From Buddleja alternifolia (lineage: Eukaryota > Streptophyta > Magnoliopsida > Lamiales > Scrophulariaceae): a DNA stretch of 64,000 nt. The stretch's first letter is position 1; every line of letters begins with the position of its first letter. The position numbers and the translations under genes are program-made. The stretch is from the NCBI GenBank assembly GCA_019426215.1, contig CM033403.1, forward strand, positions 2,867,001-2,931,000, read 5' to 3'. Shown here one piece after another: positions 21,627 to 32,800 of the stretch. A model generated the notes under the pieces. The model had not been told where the DNA came from and did not search any database. It saw nothing but the letters and a program-made list of their open reading frames with translations.

Positions 21627-23230
21627 TGTTAGACTATAGGCCCTCGAATGCCATAAAGAGGATAGATTTATAGGGCATAAACATTGTAACTAAACTATGG
21701 TTTTTCTATTAAGATAAGGCAGTTGATTGTTGTTTTCTTATAGGCATTTATAAGGTGTGAATAAACAACGTAAAGTCCTTGATGACAAGGCGAACCTTCT
21801 ACCTCCTATGGGATAGGAGGAAAGGCACTAGAATGGTTTGACCCTTGACATCTAAAAGGGTTCGCAAGTCTAAGAAATATTGATTGGGCATCAATAGTGA
21901 ATAAAGACTTGTATGATGTAAGTTTCGACAGAGAAAGTGTCAGTCGTACACTATGGAAATGGTAGTGGGAACTTATATCATAGACGTGTCAGTTGGACTG
22001 ATGTGTTTGAACACGGCTCACATCAGTTCATCACATGGGTATTCACTCATTGACAGTCAATGATGAAACGGATAAGTAGTGACAGGTACGTGTGAACCTC
22101 TGGCCTGAGAAATCGAGTTGAAGATGTACTTGTGACATCAAGTCTGTCATTAGAGTAGTTAGATTCAAATCACCTGTTGGTGGAATCGACCTCGAAGTGC
22201 GACTTGATGAGCAAGTAGCATTGTTAACTGATTTGCAATATGGAATTTATTCTCTCATAAGTGAATGAGTAAAATATCCTATGCGATCATGAATAAGTTA
22301 GGATGAAAGTCTTTGACCAAAGCATTTAAATACCTCGACTTCTTATGAGCTTAGGCATATGGTCAAGTTATATGAGTTTGACTTTAAACCATGACTCTTA
22401 CTTGACTGGAATATAAGAATAAAAGGTTTATATACGTACGGTATTCACGGCGTAAAGGTTTGGAAATGATCCTGTTCATTCGTTCTCAATTGGGTTACGG
22501 TGTGAGCCACGAGACTGGCTAGGTGTCACTCACACCCCTTTGGATTCCTCCCAATTGCCTTTTGAGACGAACCTAAAGAGTCGCACTTAAAGGAAGTGCA
22601 AAAGGAAAAACATGGGAAAAAGACTTGAGAGAAATTCACGGCATTGGATGCCGTAATTAATTAATTAATTATTGAATAATTTAATTAATTAATTAAATTA
22701 ATGAGTTAATTAATTTTTTGGAGAAATTGAATTATAAATTAATTAGGAATTGAATTAATTGGATTATCAATTTATTTATTGGATAAATAAATTATCCAAT
22801 TAATTAATTAGCAAGCAAGACGAAAGCCCGAAGGCTTCCGAGTCCACTAAAGGGCGGCCAAATAGACGCCCAAGTAGGGCTCTTGCATGCTAGGGTTATT
22901 GTTTCATAATGATATAAAGATATCACAAGGTGAAAAATAACACAAGGCAACTTACATAACTTTCTCTCCAAGAAAAAGTCTCCCACCTCTCTCTCTCTCT
23001 CTAGCCGTCTTTGACAAGGAAGAAAGGAGGAGTTTTTCATTTTTGATTTTGGTGTGACGAATTAGAGACGTTGGCAAATTCGGCGTTAGAGAAAAGGATC
23101 ACGTTCAGAAATCAACATACGCGAGAACGGTAATCTTTCTATACACAATTAAACACGAGGATTAGAGATGATTCGGGCCTTGGGAATTAAATTTAATTTC
23201 CGCTGCGTTTTATTCGAAGAATTCCCAACA
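21627..23230 (+). repeat. 5' LTR of A2
   Basis: TGTTAGAC to TTCCCAACA, 1604 bp. It is longer than the 3' LTR because it keeps about 138 bp (near 22512-22648) that the 3' LTR has lost. An AT-only stretch of taattaatt units lies at 22653-22810. Confidence 0.92.
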
Positions 23231-23243
23231 GTGGTATCAGAGC
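23231..23243 (+). promoter_or_regulatory. primer-binding site of A2 (tRNA-iMet type)
   Basis: GTGGTATCAGAGC directly after the 5' LTR. Confidence 0.93.
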
Positions 23244-25196
23244 CAATCTCTGAATTCTAGGCTTAATTGCTTATGTGATTGACTGTTTTTTTTTCCGCGT
23301 TTTTGAGGCCTACTTTGAACGTATTTTTCATATGAAAATATTCTGAATCTCACTGCAGTTTCTTCATAAAAGTTGTAGTTTAATGAGTTGCGAATCTAAG
23401 CATAAGAATTTTATGAGAATCGGAGAAGTATAACCCCGAGACGAGTGCGACGCAAAAAGCGTGCGCAGTCTGCGCGCTGGGAGGAGGCCTTTTCGGCCTC
23501 CTGTTGAGCACACAGCGTGTGCACTGCGCACACTGGGTGGGCCCCAACGCCGTGCCATTTCACGGCACCGATCGAAGGGGCTGGCCGGACGCCCAACACA
23601 ATTAAACCGTGCACTGGGCGCACGGCATACACCGTGCAATACGCCCAGCGCACGGACCTGTTTCGAGGGCCGGGTTTTCTTGACTCGGGCCCTAATGGGT
23701 CGGGTTATATTTTTCTATGGTCCAAATTTTAATTGAATAGATGTTCGGGCTATTTTAGTTATCCGGGTGGGTCAAAAGGATGATGACCCGAATTTAATTA
23801 AAAAAAAGGGGCCCAAATTGTTTTGATTAAAATTGTGGATAATTCAATAAATTAGTTATTGGGCCTAATTAATTAATTTTGGATATGCCAATGGTTGGTA
23901 ATTTAATTTTGATAAAATTAAGCCCAATATAGTTTTTATTGATCTTTATTTGAATGAAATAATTAATTAATAGACTCTTGGAGAATTTTATTTATTAAGT
24001 TATTTATTTAAATAAAGAATTCTCATAAATAGGATTATTTTCATATGAATCAATAAAATTTGGAATTTTGTTGTGGAAATTAATTAAGTTGGACTAATTA
24101 ATTAATTTTTATTAATCACCAACATAAGTGCTTTATTTATCGCGAGCATGTATTATGTGATGGTGACATATGTTTATGGGCTTAGCTTGCTTCTTTTGAT
24201 TATGTATTTCTTTTGATGGGTTGTAAGGGCCGGTTTGAGCCCATTTCAATTTTATTTCTAGATTTATGTATAGGTTCTTTATTTACCTAGATCTTGTAAT
24301 AAATAGAAATAAAATAGCCCTTTCAAGAAGGAGATCATGCAAAAGAAGAGGAGCTTGAAGCCCACGAAGATTAGCTAGGCTTTTCTTTTTCAATTTTATG
24401 ATGGCCCATTGGCTTGGGCCCTCTAGATAAAAGCCCATAGACATGTGTGTTGTTTTATTGCTTTCGATGCATGTTCATTAGTTGTATGAAGCATGTGTGT
24501 TATCAATATGCGCTATATAAATTGGTAAATGTGCAACGTGAGACGAAATTAATGTTTTGAACATGAATTCTCCCAAACAAAAATAATACTAAGTTAGTAA
24601 GGGGTGCTAGGCATCCTTTCCCTCCACTAAACTCAATAAGATCAAGGATTAAATCCATATGTGGCATCTTCCCAGTAAGTGGGGGTCATATATTAGGATT
24701 TAATTCTAGAATTTTGTTAAGTGCATTGGATGCCTTAATCGAGACATATTTCACCCCAAATATTGTTAAAGGGTTGCAAGGTGAAATTCAAATGTTAGAT
24801 TATGAGGAGTTAGTGGGAATGAACTTAGATAGTCCACATTACCAATAAATCGTTAAAGGGTTGCGGTATTTGTGGAGTATGGGATAAATATGATTGAACC
24901 ATCTATTCAATAGATTGATGTTTGACATCACTTTAATTAAGTAATGGACCAAATATCGTTAAAGGGTTGCCATCCATTATATTAATTAAAGAACTCAATC
25001 CCCACCACGAAGTTTTCATCAACGATCGCTTCCGTCATTTCACAGTGGGAGTGTGGAATTTCGAAAAATGTAGTGGGAGCCAAGTTATAAGTCGAAGTCC
25101 TTGATTTTAAACTTGGTCTTAGTTTAGTTCAATAATCTAATTAAGTCTGGCTTATTTTCTGTAGTCATTTTGCTTTATCTCTCTCAATCAAAAACC
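23244..25196 (+). other. 5' untranslated leader of A2
   Basis: About 2 kb without a supported gene. Features: a GC-rich island (23440-23690) with GCGCAC-type repeats and 14-bp inverted arms at 23607-23620 and 23642-23655 (one mismatch); a GGCCCA/TGGGCC hairpin at 24403-24420; three copies of GTTAAAGGGTTGC at 24765, 24852 and 24958. All have counterparts in A1, and the hairpin and motif also in A3. Confidence 0.75.
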
Positions 25197-25988
25197 ATGT
25201 CTCCCAAACCACTACCGAAGTTAATGGAAAATACGATTCTCACCGGTCCAAATTACATAGAATGGCTCACTATGCTTAGGATGGTCCTTAGCAGTGAATC
25301 CATTGACTATGTATTGAAAATTGGTCGTCCTCCCATTCCTAGACCAGACGAGGGTGATGAAGTTCTCCTAGCTCGTTGGGATTGGTGCTGTGACAACCAT
25401 AGAGCAAGAGTGTACATATTGAGCTCAATGTGCATAGAGCTGTAAAGGTCTCATGATAAGATGGATAATGCAAGAGACATTATCCTTCATCTGGAAGAAT
25501 TGTTCGGAGAACGCGGTAGGACCGCCAGATACTTTATTTCAAGGGATCTATTCCGAACTAAACTGACTGAAGGAGAAGATGTTGGAGAACATGTTTTCAA
25601 AATGATGACCATGATAGAAAAAACTAAAATCTTTAAACTTCTACATGGACCTGCATCTCCAAGTCGATCTTATTCTACAGTCACTCCCAGATTCGTTCTA
25701 TTATTTCGTTATAAATTTTGATATGAATGACATTGGGGGATCTTTAGCTGGGCTGTTGGAAAAACTCAAGGTTGCTCAGAAACAAATAAAGACGAACAAA
25801 TGGAACAATCCGATGGCTATTACATTTCCTAAAACATTGGATGGAAAAAGGAATAATGCCCATTTAGAGGAGGGAGCATCCAGTACGACTTGCAATAAGG
25901 CACCACGAAGGAGAAATAAGAGGGCTAGAAAATAGGACACATGTTTATGCTGCGGTGAGCTGGGCCACTGGAGAAGAGACTGTCCTAA
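25197..25988 (+). pseudogene. gag pseudogene of A2
   Basis: ATG at 25197 follows the conserved leader end. UBN2-type copia gag text is clear: MENTILTGPNYIEW, HLEELFGERGRTARYFISRDLF, LQSLPDSFYYFVINFDMN. The zinc knuckle CLCCGELGHWRRDC (CX2CX4HX4C) is at about 25940-25981. A TAA at 25443-25445 stands where A3 has Gln (CAA), a frameshift lies near 25640-25700, and a TAG at 25933-25935 precedes the knuckle. Gag would form the particle and bind RNA; this copy cannot make it whole. Confidence 0.85.
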
Positions 25989-26429
25989 TATACAAGCAAA
26001 AGGTGAATAACTTTATCGTTTGAAACTAATTGCTTTATAATATTCCCTTTTCATCGATTATGATTCAGAAGTTAATACCTTTTGTATAAATTGAGTGACT
26101 CAGAATCTGGGAAGAAGAAGGGAGCTGAGCCCTAATGAGGAGAAGATCAAAGTAGGTAGCTGGCAAGGTGTCGCGGCTACTAAAACAAGATTTGCCTCAT
26201 TATTTTTTATTCTAGACATATGCTATTTCTGAATATTGTTAAACATTGGTTCAATTTCCGTTTTAGGTAAATAAGGTTACACTTTCGTTTTATTAATGAA
26301 CAATGCAAGATTTATTATGGTAATAAATTAGTAGGCTTTGTTTCTTTGATAAATGCATTGTGTTACCTTAATGTCAAGAATAAGTGTGATGTGAATACAA
26401 TACAAAGGAAACGTAGTAGGCTTGAAATA

Positions 26430-28451
26430 AACCAATGATTGATATGGCACCTTCGACTAGGCCATGCTGGCGAACAAAAGATTCGCAAAATGGAAAAAGA
26501 TGGGGTAATTGGCCCACTGGGATTGGATCCCTATCCTACTTGTGAATCTTGTCTCAAAGGCAAGATGGCTAGATCGCCCTTCACAGGGAGATTTGAAAGG
26601 GCCTCACAAATCTTAGGTTTAGTGCATACTGACGTTTGTGGTCCATTTGGAGAAATGGCCAAAGGAGGTTTCCTTTACTTTATCACCTTCACTGACGACC
26701 ATTCTCGATATGGTCTAGTGTACCTGATGAAGCATAAGTCTGAATCCATTGATAAATTCAAAGAATTCAAGGCTTTAGTGGAAAATCAAACAAGTCAACG
26801 TATAAAAACTCTTCGATCTGATCGAGGAGGAGAATATATGAGCGACGAGTTTGACTTATACCTCAGAGAGAATGGTATAGTATTACAACTCACTAAACGA
26901 AGGAATCGAACCTTGTTGGACATGGTTCGCTCCATGCTTAGCTACACTGATTTACCCATTTCACTGTGGGGTCACGCGCTGCTTACAGCTGCACACATTT
27001 TAAATAGATGTCCGTCCAAGTCCGTTCCTATGACTCCCTATGAAATGTGGAGAAATAGGAAACCAAGTCTTAACCACATAAAGATTTGGGGATGTCCGGC
27101 TTATGTCAAAAAGACTAAAGTGGACAAGTTGGAGGCTAGATCCTTAAAGGGACGTTTCGTTGGATATTCTGAAGATTCTATGGGATACCTTTTTTTCCTG
27201 CACAATGATCAAAGGATTATTGTAACCTTGCAAGCCCACTTTCTTGAAGATGAGTTCATTCAAGAAGGAGGAGCGGGTAGAAAGATTGTTCTAGAAGAAC
27301 AAAATGAAACCCCACTGGATACATCTACACAGGGAGTGAGAACCGAACTTTCTGTAACACAACCACAACCACGACGATCGAATAGAGTATCTCAACCGCC
27401 TGAGAGGTACGGATATCTAATGCAGAGGGAGTTGGATCTCCATTCTGTGTTAGAGGAGGATCATGGAGATGATCCCTCCACTTTTGATCAAGCGATGGTG
27501 GATGTGGATGCTGCTAGATGGCGTGAAGCTATGCAAACTGAGATCGATTCGATGCATGCAAACTAAGTTTGGAAACTTGTAGACCAACCTGAAGGGGTAA
27601 AATCAATCGGGTGTAAATGGATCTACAAGAGAAAGATTGGTGTTGATGGCAAAGTAGACACCTACAAAGCCAGGCTAGTGGCAAAAGGGTATAGTCAAAA
27701 TGAAGGAATTGACTATGAAGAAACCTTCTCGCCAGTGGCTATGATCAAATCAATAAGGATTCTACTTGCAATAGCAGCACAACTAGATTATGAAATATGG
27801 CAAATGCATGTCAAAACTGCTTTCCTAAATGGATTCCTAGAAGAGGATATCTATATGGAATAGCCTAAAGGTTTTGAATCCGAGGAGCATATTCATAAGG
27901 TGTGTAAACTTGAGAGATCCATTTATGGACTTAAACAAGCGTCTCGTAGCTGGAATCTACATTTTGATGAGGTTGTCAAAGGATTTGACTTGATCAAAAA
28001 GGAAGACGAGCCCTGTGTTTACAAGAAGGTCAGTGGGAGCAAGTTGACATTCCTAGTGTTATATGTAGATGACATATTACTCATTGGGAATGACATAGGA
28101 ATGCTCACCACAACCAAGGAGTGGCTTTCGAGTACATTCTCCATGAAAGACTTGGGAGAAGCGACCTATATTCTATGGATTCGGATCTATAGAGATCGAA
28201 CCAAAAGAATGATAGGACTTTCTCAAGCCCTTTACTTAGAAAAGGTCCTAAAAAGGTATAGGATGGAAGATTCTAAGAAAGGGTTCCTACCAATGAGACA
28301 TGGGATACATCTTTCGAAATCTATGTGTCCTCAAAGTGAGGAAGATAGAAAAGAAATGAACATTATACCCTATGCGTCTGCTGTGGGCAGCTTGATGTAC
28401 GCGATGCTGTGTACTAGACCCGACATTGCTTATGCTGTGAGCGTTGTTAGT
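26430..28451 (+). pseudogene. pol pseudogene of A2, part 1 (integrase and RT)
   Basis: Order: GAG-pre-integrase (WHLRLGHAGEQKI, CESCLKGKMARSPF), integrase (TDVCGPFGE, DDHSRYG, RSDRGGEYMS), integrase C-terminus, linker, reverse transcriptase with its catalytic YVDD at about 28061-28072. An in-frame loss of about 11 codons at 26893 removes the catalytic Glu region of integrase. TAA at 27564-27566 and TAG at 27861-27863 replace Gln codons of HANQVW and MEQPKG. The 440 bp between gag and 26430 should hold protease but no DSGAS-type motif is readable. B1 is inserted at 28451, after the DIAYAVSVVS segment. Confidence 0.88.
28447..28451 (+). repeat. target-site duplication of B1, left copy
   Basis: ttagt, repeated at 41621-41625. 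Removing B1 and one copy restores the RT/RNase H frame of A2. Confidence 0.9.
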
Positions 28452-29639
28452 TGATGGTCCCAAGTGGCATACGAAAGGGTCTAGAAGGGGGGGGGGGGTG
28501 TTGAATAGACCATGAAGTCTTTTTAGACTTTAAAAATTTCGTGTTACTTTTCAAAGATCTGAACGCTTGGAAGGCTGAGCGCTTGGGTCAGGCGCTTCAG
28601 TAAAGATAACTTAGACTTAGTGAGTTTAGCAATTTACCAAAGTAGGGTAACGCTTAGATCACTTAATCAGGGTTAGCACAGCGGAAAACATTTTTAGCGT
28701 TCTTTTAGATATTTTAATCGCTTTGCAATTTTACTTGTCTTTTAGAATAATGTAATATGACAGTCGACAGATATAAGACAGTAAAATATAAATGACACAA
28801 TAATTTGTAAGGTTCACTGGGTGATGTAATCCCAACTACGTCCTTCTTCTCCTTTTTCACTTGGAGGAAATTACTAAGATGATTATCCAAGAATCACACA
28901 GAATCTTCTACAAGATAGTAAAGAATGAAAATGATCTCGGGCTCCTTGATCACACAGATTTCATCACCAATGAAGATCGTCTTCTACAAGCTTCTCTCAC
29001 TCAGAAATACTGCCTGTAATGAGTTTCAACAACTTTTCTCACTCAGATGAAAGGTTGAGGTTTTTGTCACTAGGGTTTGTTTGTATTTGGGAAGATCAAA
29101 CAACTTGGAATATCTCAATGGGAATTTAGGTTTCTTCTTTGGAAGATGTTTGAGATAATTGTGACTGTCTGGAATGTAGATAAAAAGCTTGAAGGAATTT
29201 TGGCTATGGAGTTTTCTAAGTCGCTTAAGTGCTTTGAGCGCTTGATCCATAAATTTAAGTCCTTCGTGACTTGAGGATTTATTACAGGTGAATTTGTCAT
29301 TAGTCGCTTAAGTGCTTTGAGCGCTTGATCCATAAATCCTGAAAGAGGTCCTTTAGCGTTTGACGGACGCTAAGAAACAAATCTTCATCTCTGGTTGACT
29401 TCAGACGCTGATCTTCAACTTCTTCTCTAATAGACTCACCTAGAATTCTATTAGCGATTCAGTGTTTAATACTTAGTCTAAAACCTACAAAGATAAAAAT
29501 TACAAGCCTAAACAAAATTACAAACTTTCAAACGCTTAAACAATGATCTATGGAAAACATAAACTTACATTTTATTTGGGGTATAACATTGAATCCTATC
29601 TTGTCATCATCAAAACATCTAACATGAAATTTCCTAACA
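28452..29639 (-). repeat. 3' LTR of B1 (with internal deletion)
   Basis: 1188 bp. Compared with the 5' LTR it lacks the segment equivalent to 40888-41235; at that point it carries a 34-bp copy (29221-29254) of sequence also present at 29304-29337. A poly-G run is at 28487-28498 (plus strand). Confidence 0.9.
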
Positions 29640-29653
29640 ATTTCCCCCTTTTT
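29640..29653 (-). promoter_or_regulatory. polypurine tract of B1
   Basis: On the minus strand AAAAAGGGGGAAAT directly upstream of the 3' LTR start TGTTAGGAAA. Confidence 0.85.
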
Positions 29654-29888
29654 GATGATGTCAAGACTTTAACTCTTATAACTCTTTTATAATTTAAGAG
29701 TTACTTAAAAGAAAAGCCCAAATGAATATAAGTTAGCGTTCAAAAAGTTAGTAAAGTTAGGTGAAGTTAGATTAGCTTCAACAAGATGTTTCAGCGATAA
29801 ATCATTCATATATTGAAAGAATAAACATACATGATTTATAATGTAAACAAAAAAAAGAAAGCGACAACAGAAATAAAAAAAAATTCAT

Positions 29889-32800
29889 TCACTTTGTCTG
29901 TCGCTTTGCTCTTTCTTCGCCTTGGAGAACTTCTAGCGCTAAGTCCATCAGGAGATGATCAATGTCAATCATTGTCATATGTTGAACTTCATCGTAATCA
30001 TGCCTACGAAGTCTTGCACTTTCATTAAGTTCTAACAACCTTTCCGTCCACTGTCTTGGAGAAATTCCAAGTTCACGAATTAAATCGTGATAGATATCTT
30101 TTCTATGATCTTTTGACGGTCTCCAATTGATAGGTCGTCTCAGCGGTCCGGCAAAAAGTTGAAATCCCATACTTTCTAAGAAGTCAACGTCCAATTCCGG
30201 AAGGGGATATCTTCCTAGATAATACCTTGGCTTTCTCTTTTTAGTTAACATCTTCTTGATGCTCACTAGTTCTTCCACCATTGATCGCCAATTTTTATTT
30301 TCAGTTTTTGACGTTACTTTGGACGCTTGATGCTTTTCTATATTTTTCCCCTTCTAGGCATCATCAAGAGAGGTTTTGAACTCAGCGACTTCTCTTCGCA
30401 AGAGTTGAACTTCGTCAACTAAGAGAGCAACTTGGTGAGTGATGCTCTTAGTAGCGGCATCGGTCGAAATATGTCTGTCAGCATCAGCCGAAGTGCTCTG
30501 GGCTAAGCGACGGTTGAATTCGGATGAGAGTTCAGCTATAAGAGGTGATATGCTCTTCATGATTGTAACAGTGCTTGTGTTTGAAGCGTTTGCAATATCA
30601 CGACTTCGCGTATCCGACATTATTCGGATATGTCTATCAGCAGTCTAAAAAATCTTGGAGCAGGAACCTTCAATGTTGTGGAGCGAGTTCCGTACTGCCT
30701 GTCTGAAATCTCTAGCGTCTGAATCACTTTCAGAGTCCTAATCGGAAGAAGGACGCTCTGGGACGGGAGAAGTCCGTTAGAACTAGAAACTGCAGCCTTG
30801 CCTTTGGATTTATCTCTGATAAAGGGCTCAATAGGCTCTTGTGCAATTTCAGCATGCACTTCTTCAATCTCTTGATCCATGATTGAATCTGCAATAACTG
30901 GGGGCTCGACTACCGGGGCGCTAGAAGAATCGGGCAAAGAAGCCTCAGGAAGATAAGCGACTTCCGCAGTAGAAGCAATGTCTTCTTCTATAATTTGGAT
31001 TGGGGAAGAAGGTTCTCTAACACCAATGACCCAGAGGGGGCCAAGGGCTTCCATCACATGCCTTGAACTGATCAGGCTGGATTGCGGGATAAAGAATATA
31101 GCGTCTGAGCGCTCTTCGGTACTCAGTGCCAGTTGCACATCTTCCGGTAAAGCAATCCCTGAAGTATAACGATTGAAAAAGTCCAAAATCGAAGGCATGA
31201 GCGCTTGAGTTGCTTCATGGTCCACTGGCCTGATTAGTGATAACATTTTGGCCACATGAATATTGGATTCACTAAAGAGCACGGGGTGAAGAGTATATCC
31301 TCTAAAATTGTAACACCCGAAAAAGTGGTTGAAACTGATGTCCAGCGCTTGGGCATTTTCAAACACTGCTCTCATAGTTCTGTGGAACTCAGCAAACTCA
31401 GCGTGTTCATTCGAAACATCAACACGAATCTGACTCTGTCCTGGAAGAATTGGTTGTTTACTTGATGAAGTGTCTTCATTCAGGTCAAGAAAGACTCGTT
31501 GAACAAACCCTTCACGAGGATGCAACACGTAGCGTACGCCTTGGCTGTATAAGGCAAGTTGCTGGCGAATGTAGCTTTCGATTGGTTGGCGATAATGTGG
31601 CAAAGCGCTAACATTCCCTGCAATAAACTGATGTTGTTGGAGCAAGAAGGTTGCATATCCTCTGCGTCTGTACTCTATTCCAAACTGAAATAGGAATGGA
31701 TATCTCACGAGTTCATCGAGGGTGTAGAAAAGCAAAACAAACTCTTCAGCCCAGCTGGCTGTATTCATCATCCATCTCTTGCCAAGCTTGATAGCTTTAG
31801 CTTGATCTTTTCTAGCGGCGAGAAATTTCTCAAAGCATTCCGTTTCTTCTTCATAGTCCTCAGCCCATAATCTGGTAAGATATTCACGAGCCTCATCTTC
31901 TATCCATGAGTTGACAGGATTTGGGCGCTCCGCAATAAGCGGTCCTTTTCCTTTCCATAACTTAAGTGGATTAGGAGAGAGAGCGTTCTGAGGAGACTTG
32001 ACGACGGAGGGGAGAGCTGAATAGCCTAGCTTGTTGAGATCTTCCTCGTCTGGATTTTTGTTCCAATCACCCATGTGGGGGTTTTTGAAAACAATCTTGT
32101 TTGATCAAAGAGGATAAAAGGACTCGTCTGAGCGACCGGCTAAATTGAATCGCTTCTCGTCAAATTCGGATCTGTTGAACGCTGGACGATGAATATATTC
32201 AATGCGTGATTGAAGACGCTCCAGGTTGTATAGACCTAGATCGGCAAAACGCTCAAAAATTTCAAACTTGTAAGAGTCTGAAAGATCAGACCGATGGAGA
32301 GTTGTTTGAAATTGGATTTCCGACTCGGCAAGGGTTTGAGTGTCACGTTCTCGGGCGGCATAATAAAATTCAACATCTGGATGATATCCACGCGGGAAGA
32401 AATCAATGACACGAGGAGGAGGACCTGTTGGCGTAGGAACGAGGGCAATAGCTTCTGTTGGGATGGGAGCCACTTCTATCGACCGCTCAGCGTTTAAAGT
32501 CGCTTCACTGGCTGATGATGTTTCAGCGTCAGGAAGGTCTTGAGATGCTTTCTTAGCGATATCCACAACAGTTTCCATGTCCACGTCTATTTTAACGGGA
32601 ATCTCCGAGAGTGGAGGGGCATCAGCGGTAGGTGCCTCTTCAAGTCCATCTTGAGCTGATACATGTAAGCGATTGAGAAAAGCAAGCAAAAATTCCTACT
32701 ACGTAGAAATTATAGACTAAAAGGACTACATCGCTTACCCTGAGGAATATCATCGACTATTTCAGTCGCTTGATCTGATTCTTGGACAACTACTTCAGGC

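Noticed and set aside
22653..22810. AT-rich taattaatt stretch as a centromeric or satellite array
   Set aside because: It is an ordinary component of both A2 LTRs and not tandemly amplified beyond them.
28487..28498. Poly-G runs as a possible assembly gap or error
   Set aside because: The run occurs in the same context in three LTRs (28487, 40164, 61953), so it is a real feature, though exact lengths may be unreliable.
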